64,000 bases of DNA from Lewinellaceae bacterium. Its GTDB lineage: Bacteria; Bacteroidota; Bacteroidia; Chitinophagales; Saprospiraceae. Below the pieces are notes generated by a model. The model was not told the DNA's origin. It saw nothing but the letters and a program-made list of their open reading frames with translations, and ran no database searches. The stretch is taken from positions 124,001 to 188,000 of the forward strand of contig JACJXZ010000010.1 in the NCBI GenBank assembly GCA_020636375.1, given 5' to 3'. The position numbers and the translations under genes are program-made. This document shows, piece after piece, positions 45,612-54,941 of the stretch (the stretch's first letter is position 1; each line of letters begins with the position of its first letter).

Positions 45612-47507
45612 ATGAAAAAGCCGCATTTTATCATCGATTTCGACAGTACTTTCACCCGCATCGAGGCGCTGGACCTCCTGGCGGAGATCGTGTTGTCGAA
45701 TACCCATCCGAAGAAAAGGAATAAGGTCCTGCAGCAAATTCAGGACATCACGAACCTGGGGATGGACGGGTCGCTGGACTTCCGCAGTTCGCTGACCCAG
45801 CGCCTGGAATTGCTTCACGTGCACAAGGAGGACATCCAGGAGCTGGCCGAGCAGCTTAAAAAACAGGTCTCTCCTTCTTTCCTGCGCAACCAGCCTCACC
45901 TCAAAGCCCTGCGGGAAACCGTCTACGTCGTTTCCAACGGCTTCCGGGATTTTATCGTGCCGGTGATCACCGACTACGGCCTGCTGGCGGAGAATGTTTT
46001 CGCCAATGAGTTTCTCTACGACGAGGAGGGCTTCGTCACCGGGTTCAACCCTGACATCCCGCTCTCCCGCAGTGGCGGCAAAAGCCAGGTGATCAAGGAC
46101 CTCAAACTCAAGGGAGACGTCTACGTCATCGGCGACGGTGCCAACGACCTGGAGATCCGCAAGGCGGGATTCGCCAACAAATTCTACCTCTTTACGGAAA
46201 ACGTCGAACGGGAAAAGGTCAAAAAAGAAGCCGACCATGTGGCGCCCAGCTTTGACGAAATACTCTACGAACTGAAGATGAGCCGTTCCCTGTCCTATCC
46301 GAAAAACCGCATCCGGGTACTCCTGCTGGAAGGCGTGCACCCCGCAGCGGCCGAGTTGTTCGAGAAAGAAGGTTATCAGGTGGAGTGCCTGGAGTCCGCG
46401 CTCAGTGAGGAAGAATTGTGTAAAAAGGTCAGGAACGTCAATGTCCTGGGCATCCGTTCCAAAACACAGGTCACAGAGAAAGTTATTGCCAGCGCCAAAC
46501 GCCTGATCAATATCGGGGCCTTCTGCATCGGCACCAACCAGATCGACCTGGCCGCCTGCAACCGCCACGGGGTGGCGGTCTTCAACGCTCCCTTCAGCAA
46601 TACCCGGTCGGTGGTGGAACTGGCTATAGCCGAGATCATCATGCTGGTGCGCAACCTGCCGGATAAGGCCCGCGCCATGCACAACGGCAAGTGGGAAAAA
46701 TCGGCAAGGGCGGCCCATGAGGTGCGCGGCAAGAAGCTGGGCATAGTTGGATACGGCAACATCGGCGCCCAGCTGTCGGTGCTGGCCGAAGCCCTGGGGC
46801 TGGAAGTCTACTTTTACGACATCGCCGACAAGCTGGCGCTGGGCAACGCCCGCAAGTGCAACAGCCTGAACGAACTGCTCTCTGTGGCGGATATCGTGAC
46901 CCTGCACATCGACGGCCGGCCGGAGAACGACCGCTTCTTCGGGCCGCAGCAGTTCGCCGCCATGAAAGACGGCGCCATCTTCCTCAACCTGGCCCGTGGC
47001 CAGGTCGTCCAGGTCGAGGCGCTTAGAGCGGCAATACTCTCCGGCAAAATCGGCGGCTGTGCGGTCGATGTCTTCCCCCGGGAACCCAAGAGCAACAACG
47101 AGCCGTTCGAGTCGGAACTCGTCGGGCTGCCCAATACCATCCTGACGCCCCACATCGGCGGCAGTACGGCCGAGGCCCAGGAAAATATCGGCCACTTTGT
47201 ACCCAATAAGATCATTCAGTATATCAATACCGGCAGCACCAGCGGCAGCGTCAACTTCCCCAACGTTCAGCTCGCCGCCGTCAAGGACGCTCACCGCCTG
47301 TTGCACATCCACCATAACGTCCCCAACGTGCTGGCACAGATCGACCAAATCCTGGGGCGCTACAACATCAACATCCTGGGGCAATACCTGAAGACCAACG
47401 AGCAGATCGGATACGTGATCACCGACGTCGACCAGGCCTACGGGCAGGAACTGCTCGACGAACTGAAACAGATCGAACCGACGATCTGGTTCCGGGTGCT
47501 GTATTAG
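45612..47507 (+). CDS. serA: Phosphoserine phosphatase-phosphoglycerate dehydrogenase fusion (SerB-SerA)
   Basis: A 631-residue protein joining two steps of serine synthesis. Residues 1-215 are a HAD phosphatase of the SerB type: IIDFDSTFTR with D9/D11, VVSNGFRDF, GGKSQVI and VIGDGANDLEI. Residues 230-555 are a D-3-phosphoglycerate dehydrogenase: NTRSVVELAIAEIIML, nucleotide loop GIVGYGNIGAQ, LARGQVV and the catalytic histidine in TPHIGGSTAEAQ. Residues 560-631 form an ACT-like regulatory end (VLAQIDQILGRYNINILGQ). The fusion would couple oxidation of 3-phosphoglycerate with the final dephosphorylation, leaving SerC transamination to another protein. Residues 215-230 are the linker. No break was seen. 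Confidence 0.9.
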   Translation: MKKPHFIIDFDSTFTRIEALDLLAEIVLSNTHPKKRNKVLQQIQDITNLGMDGSLDFRSSLTQRLELLHVHKEDIQELAEQLKKQVSPSFLRNQPHLKALRETVYVVSNGFRDFIVPVITDYGLLAENVFANEFLYDEEGFVTGFNPDIPLSRSGGKSQVIKDLKLKGDVYVIGDGANDLEIRKAGFANKFYLFTENVEREKVKKEADHVAPSFDEILYELKMSRSLSYPKNRIRVLLLEGVHPAAAELFEKEGYQVECLESALSEEELCKKVRNVNVLGIRSKTQVTEKVIASAKRLINIGAFCIGTNQIDLAACNRHGVAVFNAPFSNTRSVVELAIAEIIMLVRNLPDKARAMHNGKWEKSARAAHEVRGKKLGIVGYGNIGAQLSVLAEALGLEVYFYDIADKLALGNARKCNSLNELLSVADIVTLHIDGRPENDRFFGPQQFAAMKDGAIFLNLARGQVVQVEALRAAILSGKIGGCAVDVFPREPKSNNEPFESELVGLPNTILTPHIGGSTAEAQENIGHFVPNKIIQYINTGSTSGSVNFPNVQLAAVKDAHRLLHIHHNVPNVLAQIDQILGRYNINILGQYLKTNEQIGYVITDVDQAYGQELLDELKQIEPTIWFRVLY

Positions 47508-47577
47508 TTTGTTGTTGATAGTTGTGGGTTGTCCGGGCCGACTCAGGGCCAGCAACCAACAACCATCCGATGCCGGC

Positions 47578-50500
47578 TTAAATATCTGCCTCCATAAACT
47601 CTTCCTTACTGCGGTAAGTGATCTCCGGCAGGCCTTCGGCAGAGAGGGCGGCGTTAAGCCTGCTCAGCCTGCCCAGCATGCCTTCCATTTTAGCCTGAGC
47701 AGCTTCCAGCTGAGAAGACAAGAGCTTCAGGTTCTGCAGCTGCGCAGTAGACGGCCGGCCGGCATAGCCCGTAACTGCGCTGTAGAGCGAGGCGATCTTT
47801 TCGCGCAGCATCGGCTCGGCTGTGCCGACGTAGTTATCGCCGGAGGTGACGACCAGTTCCTCCTTCATCGACTGGAGGTCGGCGGCAAAAGGATTCAGCA
47901 GTTCCAAAACCTTTTTCGACGGGCTTTTCCCTTTGGCCGTTTCGGCCCCCTCCATCATTTTATCCACCTGATCGATGAGGTAAGCCAGGCTTTCGTTCAT
48001 ATTGTAGAGTTTCATGGCTGATTCGTGCTGAGCATCCCGGTCGGCCTGGGAGTGGATCGACTCCGGGTCGGGGATGAGCTCGAGGGCAGTTTCGTAGACC
48101 TCCCTGCCCTTCGTCATGCGGACCGTATAGGTGCCGGGCGGGACGGTTGGGGTAGTGAAGCCGCCGAAGGTAAAGGTCTTGGCGGCCGCGATCCGGGGCA
48201 TTTTGTAACGGTAGTTCCACAATACTTCATTGATGCCTTTGGACTTGCCCGGGGCGAGGCTTGCTATTTTTTTGCCCGAAGCGTCCAGGATTTCCATTTC
48301 CATTTTGCCGAAGGTGTGGCGCTTTCTGAGGTAGTACACGATCCGGGCGGAAGAGGTGGGGTTATCGCCGACGAACTCGCCAAAAGCAGAGGTGCCGCCC
48401 AGGCTGGAGGCTTCCTTGATGATGGCCGGCGGGCGCTCGAAGAAGTGTACATCTTTGGCGGCTACTTCCGGCGTCAGTTGGCGGAGCGGGGTCACATCGT
48501 CGATGATGATGATGCCCCGGCCATGGGTGGCGAGCACCAGGGCGTGGTCCCGGGGGTGTAGGGTTACGTGATGCACTGCTACGGCCGGCATGTTGTTGGT
48601 GAATTTTGACCAGGATTTGCCGCCGTCGACGGTGATGTACAGCCCGAATTCGGTACCCAGGTACAGCAGGCCGGGGTTGACAAAATCCTCCTGGATGCTG
48701 CGGGCAAAACCCTGAATGTCTTCCGTTACAATGGAAGTCCAGGTTTTACCGCCATCCATCGTTTTGTAGACGTACGTATTGCCGTCGTTCTGCGTGTGGC
48801 CGTCGAAGACGGCGTAGGCCGATTGTTTGTCAAAATGGCTGGGCTCGATATGGTATACCCAGGTGTTTTTGGGCAGCCCGGGGATATTGGCGGTGACGTT
48901 GGCCCAGTTCCTGCCCCCGTCCGTGGTGACCTGCACATTGCCGTCGTCGGTCCCTACCCAGATCACTTTTTCGTCGAGGGGGGATTCTCCGATGGTGAAA
49001 ATGGTGCAGTGGTTTTCTGCTCCGGAGTTGTCGGCGCTGATGCCACCACTTTCTTCCTGCAGCTGTTTGGCCGGGTCATTGGTGGTCAGGTCCGGAGAGA
49101 TTTTCACCCACGTCTCTCCCCGGTCATCTGATTGGTGGAGGAACTGGCTGCCTACGAAGAGGCGGCCCGGGCGGTGGGCGCTGGTAGAGATGGGGGTATT
49201 CCAGTTGAAGCGGAGCCTGGGGTCGCCCTCTTCGGCATAGGGTTTGATGGTTTTGACCTGCTCCTTTTTCATATCGACCCGCCAGAGCCCTTCTGCTCCC
49301 TGCATCTCGGAGTAGCAGGTGTTGGGGTCTTCGGGGTGAGGGTACACGCGGAATCCATCGCCATACCCTACGCCTTGCCAGTCGCGGGCTTCGATACCCC
49401 CGGGGCTGGCGGAGGGGCCCACCCAGGATCCATTGTCCTGCAGGCCGCCATAAACGCGGAAAGGTTGCTGCATGTCGACGGTGACGTGATAGTACTGCGA
49501 TACCGGCAGGCCCTTGACCATTTCCCAGGCCGTCCCGCCATCCCAGGATCGATAGACACCGCCGTCAGAACCCAGGTAAATCCGGTTCGAGTCGTGGATG
49601 TCAAACCAGAAGTCGTGAACATCGGCATGTACGCCGCTTCCGATCGTGCGGAAGGTATTGCCGCCATCCTTACTGATGGATCCGCTCAGGCCTGCCTTAC
49701 AGACCACGTCTGGGTTGCGGGGGTCTACGACGATTCGCGAAAAGTAAAAAGGCCGGACCGCCAGCTCGAAATCCTTGTTGCGGTGCTGCCAGGTGCCGCC
49801 CCCGTCTTCGGAGCGGTACAGGCCTTTTCCGGCGTTTTGCTCGGATTCTATGACCGAATAGAGGATGTCGGGGCTGGAGGGGGCGATAGCGATGGCGATG
49901 CGCCCCAGCTTGCCTTCCGGAAAGCCGTTGTGCGCCTTTTTCCAGGTTTTGCCGCCATCGGTGGTTTTATAAAGGGCGCTCTTGTAACCGCCGGAATTGA
50001 AAGAGTAGGCTGTCCGGCGGAATTCCCAGAAGGCGGCATAAAGGGTTTTGGGGTCCCGGGGGTCTATGGCCAGGTCCGAACAGCCGGTACCGGCATCCAC
50101 GTAGAGGATTTTCTCCCAGGTGGCGCCGCCGTCCGTAGTTTTGTAAACCCCACGGTCCTCACTGTCTCCCCAGAGGGCGCCCAGCACGCCGACGTACACC
50201 TCGTCGGTGTTCTGCGGGTTGATCTGGATGCTGCTGATGCGTTCGGATTTTTCCAGCCCCAGGTGTTGCCAGTTCTTGCCGCCGTCCGTTGTCCTGTACA
50301 GGCCATTGCCCACGGAAACGCTGTTGCGGGTCCAGCATTCGCCGGTGCCCACCCAGGCCACAATATCCGGATTCTGGGGATCGACGGCAATGGCGCCGAT
50401 GGATTGCGGGTGATCGTCAAAAACGGAGGTGAAGGTTACCCCGCCGTCCGTCGATTTCCATACCCCTCCGCCGGCAGCGCCGGCGTAGAGGATCTTGGAG

Positions 50501-50670
50501 TCTGTAGGGTGCCCTTCCAGGTCGGTGATGCGCCCGCTCATGAGCGCCGGGCCGATATGGCGGGCACGCATGGACCCGAACAGGGCGTCGCCCTGGGGGA
50601 GGCCGTCCTCCTGGCCATAAACCGGATACAGGAAAAAAAGAAACAATAGGTATAAAACGGAACGTTGCAT
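47578..50670 (-). CDS. Large secreted BNR/sortilin-type beta-propeller protein
   Basis: A 1,030-residue exported protein. After the signal peptide (MQRSVLYLLFLFFLYPVYGQ) it has two successive propeller regions with many BNR/Asp-box phrases (VWKSTDGG, LYRTTDGGKNW, VYKTTDGGATW, VYKTMDGGKTW, ITVDGGKSWSKF). This layout is that of VPS10/sortilin-like or glycosyl-hydrolase-like BNR proteins common in Bacteroidota. About residues 730-900 form a beta domain ending PPGTYTVRMTKG, and the C-terminus is helical. The catalytic role is uncertain; the family contains both hydrolases and binding proteins. The start used is ATG at 50668-50670. A tetranucleotide repeat sits 17 bases upstream, in the probable promoter. 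Confidence 0.8.
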   Translation of the reverse strand: MQRSVLYLLFLFFLYPVYGQEDGLPQGDALFGSMRARHIGPALMSGRITDLEGHPTDSKILYAGAAGGGVWKSTDGGVTFTSVFDDHPQSIGAIAVDPQNPDIVAWVGTGECWTRNSVSVGNGLYRTTDGGKNWQHLGLEKSERISSIQINPQNTDEVYVGVLGALWGDSEDRGVYKTTDGGATWEKILYVDAGTGCSDLAIDPRDPKTLYAAFWEFRRTAYSFNSGGYKSALYKTTDGGKTWKKAHNGFPEGKLGRIAIAIAPSSPDILYSVIESEQNAGKGLYRSEDGGGTWQHRNKDFELAVRPFYFSRIVVDPRNPDVVCKAGLSGSISKDGGNTFRTIGSGVHADVHDFWFDIHDSNRIYLGSDGGVYRSWDGGTAWEMVKGLPVSQYYHVTVDMQQPFRVYGGLQDNGSWVGPSASPGGIEARDWQGVGYGDGFRVYPHPEDPNTCYSEMQGAEGLWRVDMKKEQVKTIKPYAEEGDPRLRFNWNTPISTSAHRPGRLFVGSQFLHQSDDRGETWVKISPDLTTNDPAKQLQEESGGISADNSGAENHCTIFTIGESPLDEKVIWVGTDDGNVQVTTDGGRNWANVTANIPGLPKNTWVYHIEPSHFDKQSAYAVFDGHTQNDGNTYVYKTMDGGKTWTSIVTEDIQGFARSIQEDFVNPGLLYLGTEFGLYITVDGGKSWSKFTNNMPAVAVHHVTLHPRDHALVLATHGRGIIIIDDVTPLRQLTPEVAAKDVHFFERPPAIIKEASSLGGTSAFGEFVGDNPTSSARIVYYLRKRHTFGKMEMEILDASGKKIASLAPGKSKGINEVLWNYRYKMPRIAAAKTFTFGGFTTPTVPPGTYTVRMTKGREVYETALELIPDPESIHSQADRDAQHESAMKLYNMNESLAYLIDQVDKMMEGAETAKGKSPSKKVLELLNPFAADLQSMKEELVVTSGDNYVGTAEPMLREKIASLYSAVTGYAGRPSTAQLQNLKLLSSQLEAAQAKMEGMLGRLSRLNAALSAEGLPEITYRSKEEFMEADI

Positions 50671-50686
50671 GATATGGATAGACAAA

Positions 50687-50754
50687 GTGAATGAATGAAT
50701 GAATGAATGAGTGAATGAGTGAATGAGTGAATGAGTGAATGAGTGAATGAATGG
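50687..50754. repeat. TGAA/TGAG microsatellite upstream of the BNR-propeller gene
   Basis: About 16 tandem 4-bp units, GTGAATGAATGAATGAATGA and then (ATGAGTGA)n, occupy the region just before the minus-strand start codon at 50670. Length change here would alter promoter spacing rather than the reading frame. Confidence 0.9.
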
Positions 50755-50869
50755 GCGAATCTTGCCTGGCAGTACATACGTCTTTAGCGGGAAGAGCCTG
50801 TGGCGAAGACGGGGAGTGAGGGAGGGAAGAACTTATGGCGTTTTTGTACCTGGGTTTAGGTGTGATGGT

Positions 50870-50975
50870 ATTCCGGTATTGCGGTTACCTCCTACAGGCC
50901 TGCCATTGAACCCGGCCTGGCCTCCAGAAACCTGGCCGCAATACCGAAAAACCATAAAACCGGAATACCTTAACC
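50870..50975. repeat. Inverted repeat containing copy 2 of the dispersed 40-bp repeat
   Basis: GGTATTCCGGTATTGCGG near 50879-50896 is matched on the opposite strand by CCGCAATACCG and CCGGAATACC near 50935-50971, with an insert in one arm. The right part is the second copy of the repeat at 9391-9432. Nothing else is seen between the microsatellite and 51020. Confidence 0.55.
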
Positions 50976-51020
50976 ATTACCCGTTTTTACTCATCCCCGG
51001 ATAAAAAGGGCCACAAGCTT

Positions 51021-51791
51021 CTATTCCTTGCTTTCAGCAGGAGCCGGTTCGGGATAGTCAAACATGGCCTTTTCAATATCGGCATTCAGCTCCATGGATT
51101 CCACTGCCATGTCATATATGGATTGCCCCTGAATTTTCTGGGAAATGCTGAATGGGAAGTAAATACCGTCCACCTCCTGGTAGTCACTGAAGTAGGTTTG
51201 AGAGGGTTGCCCCTTCATTGGCCCAGCCTTGGCATATTCTTCCTGCATGATGGGCACAAAGGACTCTTTGTCAAAGTAGTAATAGCTGAAATTCTCCTCT
51301 TCTTTGCCGTCCACTACGATTGGTTTTTTGACCAGCTTCACCTTTAAGCAAGCGGTGCCTTCTATTTCTTCTTCCCCTTCCAGCGAAATGGCATATCCTT
51401 TTTCCGTGTATCCGAGAAAAGAACTCATAAAGTCCATCTCATTTTTCATGATCGCGGACTGCTCTGCGTCCCATTTTTCGGCTTCCATGGTCATGAAGTT
51501 AGTCGACCAGCCCTCTTCGCCGTTGAAGGCCATCTGAGTGATCTCCTTGCCCTGGAATACCATATCCATACGCATCAGGCCCGGAGCTTTCTGGTACATG
51601 GTGACAGGCAGTTCCATGCCCTGCGCTTTAGCTTTGCCGGTCAGCTTAATACTGCCGACGGATTTCAGTTGCTCCTTACCGCCTATGGCTTCCAGGTAAT
51701 TGTCGATAATCTCTTCCGCTGTCTGGGCATTGAGCACTTGAAAGCTAAACAGAAGAGACAGCGAGGCGAGGATAAAAAAAGTCTTTTTCAT
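51021..51791 (-). CDS. Exported LolA-like/outer-membrane lipoprotein-sorting family protein
   Basis: A 256-residue exported protein with signal peptide to about residue 22 (ending FQVLNAQ). The body starts TAEEIIDNYLEAIGGKEQLKSV, the usual opening of this Bacteroidota family, and continues as a beta-rich half-barrel of the LolA/LppX type, with repeated strands such as YQKAPGLMRMDMVFQGKE and YYYFDKESFVPIM. Such proteins are often annotated as outer-membrane lipoprotein-sorting proteins, but a role as a true LolA chaperone is not established. The gene is divergent from the USP-like gene, with an AT-rich spacer between them. Confidence 0.75.
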   Translation of the reverse strand: MKKTFFILASLSLLFSFQVLNAQTAEEIIDNYLEAIGGKEQLKSVGSIKLTGKAKAQGMELPVTMYQKAPGLMRMDMVFQGKEITQMAFNGEEGWSTNFMTMEAEKWDAEQSAIMKNEMDFMSSFLGYTEKGYAISLEGEEEIEGTACLKVKLVKKPIVVDGKEEENFSYYYFDKESFVPIMQEEYAKAGPMKGQPSQTYFSDYQEVDGIYFPFSISQKIQGQSIYDMAVESMELNADIEKAMFDYPEPAPAESKE

Positions 51792-51992
51792 AGTTAATTT
51801 AGATTTTGATCAGTTATTCGGAAAAGCAGGCCGAATTTAGGAATTGAAGAATTGAGCTGCCAATTTTTTCGGCCGACGCAGGCTGGCAGCCCCTGAACCG
51901 GTATTTCCCTTCTCCATCTGACCCATCCCCGGCACGAGAACAAAGTTAGGTTATTATAAATAATAGCAAAACTATTTTTACAAAGAGCTTTA

Positions 51993-52023
51993 TTTGCATT
52001 GATCATAGTTTTATGTATATTGC
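51993..52023 (+). promoter_or_regulatory. Candidate Bacteroidota-type promoter for the USP-like gene
   Basis: TTTG at 51993-51996 is separated by 19 bases from TATATTGC at 52016-52023. This resembles the Bacteroidota -33 TTTG and -7 TAnnTTTG pair with mismatches in the -7 box. It lies in the AT-rich spacer (51792-52103) between two divergent genes, which shows no other feature. Confidence 0.35.
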
Positions 52024-52103
52024 GTTTTTGACCCCGGAGTAGCCAAGCCGAGAAAGCCTCAATGGCAAAGCCTTTTTTGTTCACACTGCAAAGGCACATA
52101 AAA

Positions 52104-52880
52104 ATGCTAAAACTGCTGTTAGCACAAACTTCACGCCCTGCTTTCGGAGCCGTGGCCAGATACTTTTTGGAGTTTGCCGAGGAGGTGAATGCGGATGTAA
52201 CTGTACTCGAAAAGAATAGCGGGAAAAAAGATGCGTGCCAATCGGCAGTATCCGGATCACCCTGGAAAGGCTGGTTTTTTGGCGATTGGCTTAAGCAGGT
52301 AGCTCTCAGGAGAAAGGCAATTCAGGAAACGGTGGAGTCCAGTCGGCTTTTTTCTTACGACCTGATCGTAACTAACTGGGAAAACAAAGGGAAATGGCTT
52401 CGGCCAGCCTCCTGCCACCAACTTGCCCGGACCGCCTGGTCGCCGGTCATGCTCATACCGGAGCAAGCAGCATTCCGGCCAATAGAAAATATTCTTTTTC
52501 TCGAGGATCAATACCATAAATCCGTTCAACCAGTTCTGAGGAAGCTCAGCGCCTTTTGGGATCAGCAACACTTTCTTTATCCTCGGCGGCGGGGCAGCCA
52601 AATATACCGGTATCAGGTTTGCCGGTTCGATGAAACAGGTTATCCTGTTATGCCAAAGCTGGATGCGAACTGCCTCCATGAGTATATCCAAAGGAACAAT
52701 ATTGACCTGATAGTCGCCGGGCAACCTGCCAGGGCTGACAGCCGGGCCCTCGAAAAACTAACAACCCCTGCCCTGTTCTTCAATCCCCGAAACAAAGTTC
52801 TCCCCCAGAAAAGAAACCGAGCGTTTAAAGTTTCTCTTCTTCCGAAGACCTCGTGGGTTAAGGAACATTTTAAAAGTTAG
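52104..52880 (+). CDS. Universal stress protein-like protein
   Basis: A 258-residue protein that looks like a degenerate two-domain universal stress protein. It opens MLKLLLAQTSRPAFGAVARYF (first strand and helix), with SSRLFSYDLIVTNWE and SPVMLIPEQAAF marking the end of the first half and ENILFLEDQYH the start of the second, which ends NNIDLIVAGQPARADSRALE. The ATP-binding G-2x-G-9x-GS signature is not clear in either half, so nucleotide binding is doubtful. An ATG 42 bases upstream (52062) is an alternative start. The gene precedes the SulP transporter gene, and USP proteins often accompany ion transporters. Confidence 0.6.
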   Translation: MLKLLLAQTSRPAFGAVARYFLEFAEEVNADVTVLEKNSGKKDACQSAVSGSPWKGWFFGDWLKQVALRRKAIQETVESSRLFSYDLIVTNWENKGKWLRPASCHQLARTAWSPVMLIPEQAAFRPIENILFLEDQYHKSVQPVLRKLSAFWDQQHFLYPRRRGSQIYRYQVCRFDETGYPVMPKLDANCLHEYIQRNNIDLIVAGQPARADSRALEKLTTPALFFNPRNKVLPQKRNRAFKVSLLPKTSWVKEHFKS

Positions 52881-52966
52881 TTCGGCGTCAATGCTTTGAG
52901 ATGAAGGTCTTTGTGTTGATGAATTTGAGGGGCTTCACCTCAAGGCATTGACTCAGAATACCGAAC
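52880..52966. repeat. Long hairpin after the USP-like gene
   Basis: GTCAATGCTTTGAGATGAAG at 52887-52906 pairs with 52935-52954 with few mismatches. A GTTCGG/CCGAAC closing pair at the outside (52880 and 52966) is separated by unequal bulges. It begins right at the stop codon and probably ends or stabilises the transcript. The remaining spacer to 53155 is AT-rich and must carry the sulP promoter. Confidence 0.55.
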
Positions 52967-53155
52967 TTATTTTTAATGCTTACAAGGGAACCCGAAAAAA
53001 TTAAAGTTTTACTATTTTAAATAAAATATTTACAATTTTGTCAGTAAGCAAAACATTTAATATACTTTAGTGTTATATTTCGTTGACTGAAAGCACACAC
53101 TACGGGCCACCTCCCTTTCGGCCCCGACCGTTGTATTTTAAAAACTAGATTGACC

Positions 53156-54799
53156 ATGGTTACCAATTCTGAAACTACTGCAAGACCCAACTATTTCAAA
53201 AACCTGAAGTACGACTTACCGGCAAGTATCGTGGTTTTTCTGGTGGCTCTTCCACTATGCCTTGGTATTGCATTGGCTTCGGGTGCTCCCCTGTTTTCAG
53301 GGATCATCGCCGGAATTGTCGGAGGCATAGCTGTCGGATTTGTGAGCGGTTCGCAGATCGGGGTAAGCGGCCCGGCAGCCGGCCTGGCTGTGATTGTATT
53401 GACGGCTATTCAGGACCTGGGCACGTTTGAGATTTTTCTTCTGGCGGTAGTGATCGCCGGCGTATTCCAGATGTTGCTGGGCTTTGCCAAAGCAGGCATC
53501 ATCGGCTATTATTTCCCCTCCTCGGTGATCAAGGGAATGCTGTCGGGTATCGGGATCATCATCATCCTGAAGCAAATCCCACACGCGTTGGGTTATGACA
53601 AAGATTATGAAGGGAACCTCTCCTTCGCGCAACCTGATGGACACAATACGCTGTCGGAATTGTATTACATGCTCGATTTCGTCAGCCCGGGCGCTATCGT
53701 CATCGCCCTCCTTTCGCTGGCAATCCTGATCTTATGGGAACAGCCGTTCATGAAGAAGCGGTCTTTCACCCAGATCATTCAGGGGCCCCTGGTGGTGGTC
53801 GTACTGGGTATATTGCTGAATCTGGCTTTTCAGTCTATGCCGCAGTTCGCCCTCCGGCCGGATCAGATCGTGAGTATCCCCGTGGCGGATAGCCTGGCCG
53901 GTTTTTTCGGCTTATTTACCTTCCCGGACTTTAGCCAGATTGCCAATCCCCAGATATACATCACAGCTATGACCATAGCGGTAGTGGCCAGCCTGGAAAC
54001 CCTGCTTTGCGTAGAAGCAACAGACAAGCTTGATCCTCATAAGCGCGTCACGCCCACCAACCGGGAACTCAAAGCCCAGGGCCTGGGCAATATGCTCTCT
54101 GGCCTGGTCGGCGGATTGCCGGTCACGCAGGTGATCGTCCGCAGCTCGGCCAATATCCAATCGGGCGGGCGGACCAAAGCCTCGGCCATCATCCACGGCT
54201 TCATCCTCCTGATTGCCGCCATGAGCATTCCGCACTTGCTGAACCTGATCCCCCTCTCCAGCCTGGCGGCCGTCCTCTTCGTGGTGGGTTACAAGCTGGC
54301 CAAGCCAGCGCTGTTCAAAAAAATGTATCAACAGGGGAGAGCCCAGTTCGTCCCGTTCATGGTTACTATCCTGGGTATCGTCTTTACCGATTTGCTGGCC
54401 GGCATTGGAATGGGGCTGGTCGTGGCTATCTTCTACTTGTTGTACAACAACTACAAGAAGCCTTACTTCTTCTACCCCGAGAAGCACGAAGAAGGGGCGC
54501 CCATCCGTTTCGAACTGGCCGAGGACGTAACCTTCCTCAACAAAGCCAGCATTCTGCAAACCCTCAATCACCTTCCCGAAAACTCGAAAGTGATCATCGA
54601 CGCCACCAACACAGTCGATATCGACCTGGACGTGATTGAGATCATTGAGGACTTCCGCGAGAATGCAAAATACAGGAACATCGAGCTGGAGATCAGAGGC
54701 CTTTATGACGAGAAGAAATCCAAGGAGTCTGTCCGGGATTTCACGCAACTGGTCCGTAATGGCAACGGTTCCAAAGATAAACTGGCGCTGCAGAGTTAA
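53156..54799 (+). CDS. SulP family inorganic anion transporter with C-terminal STAS-like domain
   Basis: A 547-residue transporter of the SLC26/SulP family. It opens with LKYDLPASIVVFLVALPLCLGIALASGAP, the conserved first helix, then GIVGGIAVGFVSGSQIGVSGPAAGLAVIV and SLETLLCVEATDKLDPHKR, which are diagnostic SulP signatures. Ten to fourteen membrane helices are visible, followed by a short cytoplasmic STAS-like end (VTFLNKASILQTLNHLPENS). SulP proteins move sulfate, bicarbonate or other small anions; the bacterial marine members near this type often carry bicarbonate, but no carbonic anhydrase gene is adjacent here. The start is the ATG at 53156, rather than the TTG two codons upstream. Confidence 0.88.
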   Translation: MVTNSETTARPNYFKNLKYDLPASIVVFLVALPLCLGIALASGAPLFSGIIAGIVGGIAVGFVSGSQIGVSGPAAGLAVIVLTAIQDLGTFEIFLLAVVIAGVFQMLLGFAKAGIIGYYFPSSVIKGMLSGIGIIIILKQIPHALGYDKDYEGNLSFAQPDGHNTLSELYYMLDFVSPGAIVIALLSLAILILWEQPFMKKRSFTQIIQGPLVVVVLGILLNLAFQSMPQFALRPDQIVSIPVADSLAGFFGLFTFPDFSQIANPQIYITAMTIAVVASLETLLCVEATDKLDPHKRVTPTNRELKAQGLGNMLSGLVGGLPVTQVIVRSSANIQSGGRTKASAIIHGFILLIAAMSIPHLLNLIPLSSLAAVLFVVGYKLAKPALFKKMYQQGRAQFVPFMVTILGIVFTDLLAGIGMGLVVAIFYLLYNNYKKPYFFYPEKHEEGAPIRFELAEDVTFLNKASILQTLNHLPENSKVIIDATNTVDIDLDVIEIIEDFRENAKYRNIELEIRGLYDEKKSKESVRDFTQLVRNGNGSKDKLALQS

Positions 54800-54834
54800 G
54801 GGCCGGGCCGGACTTTAGATCTTCCATAAAACTA

Positions 54835-54869
54835 ACTGGAGTTGTTCCTTCTTAAGGGGCAACTCCAGT
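54835..54869 (+). terminator. Probable terminator after sulP
   Basis: ACTGGAGTTG (54835-54844) pairs perfectly with CAACTCCAGT (54860-54869) around a 15-nt loop. The T-tract after it is weak (GTCATTTTCAC), so efficiency is uncertain. Confidence 0.55.
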
Positions 54870-54941
54870 GTCATTTTCACGGCCGGGGTCGGGCATTGTG
54901 GTAAAATTTGCTTATCCTTGGGTTCAACTGAGCCCAACTAC

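Noticed and set aside
45570..47555. 661-codon minus-strand open frame
   Set aside because: It is fully antisense to the well-supported SerB-SerA fusion and has no recognisable domain.
49132..50649. 505-codon plus-strand open frame
   Set aside because: It is antisense to the BNR-propeller gene, and the valine/glycine-rich translation follows from the repeats of that gene.
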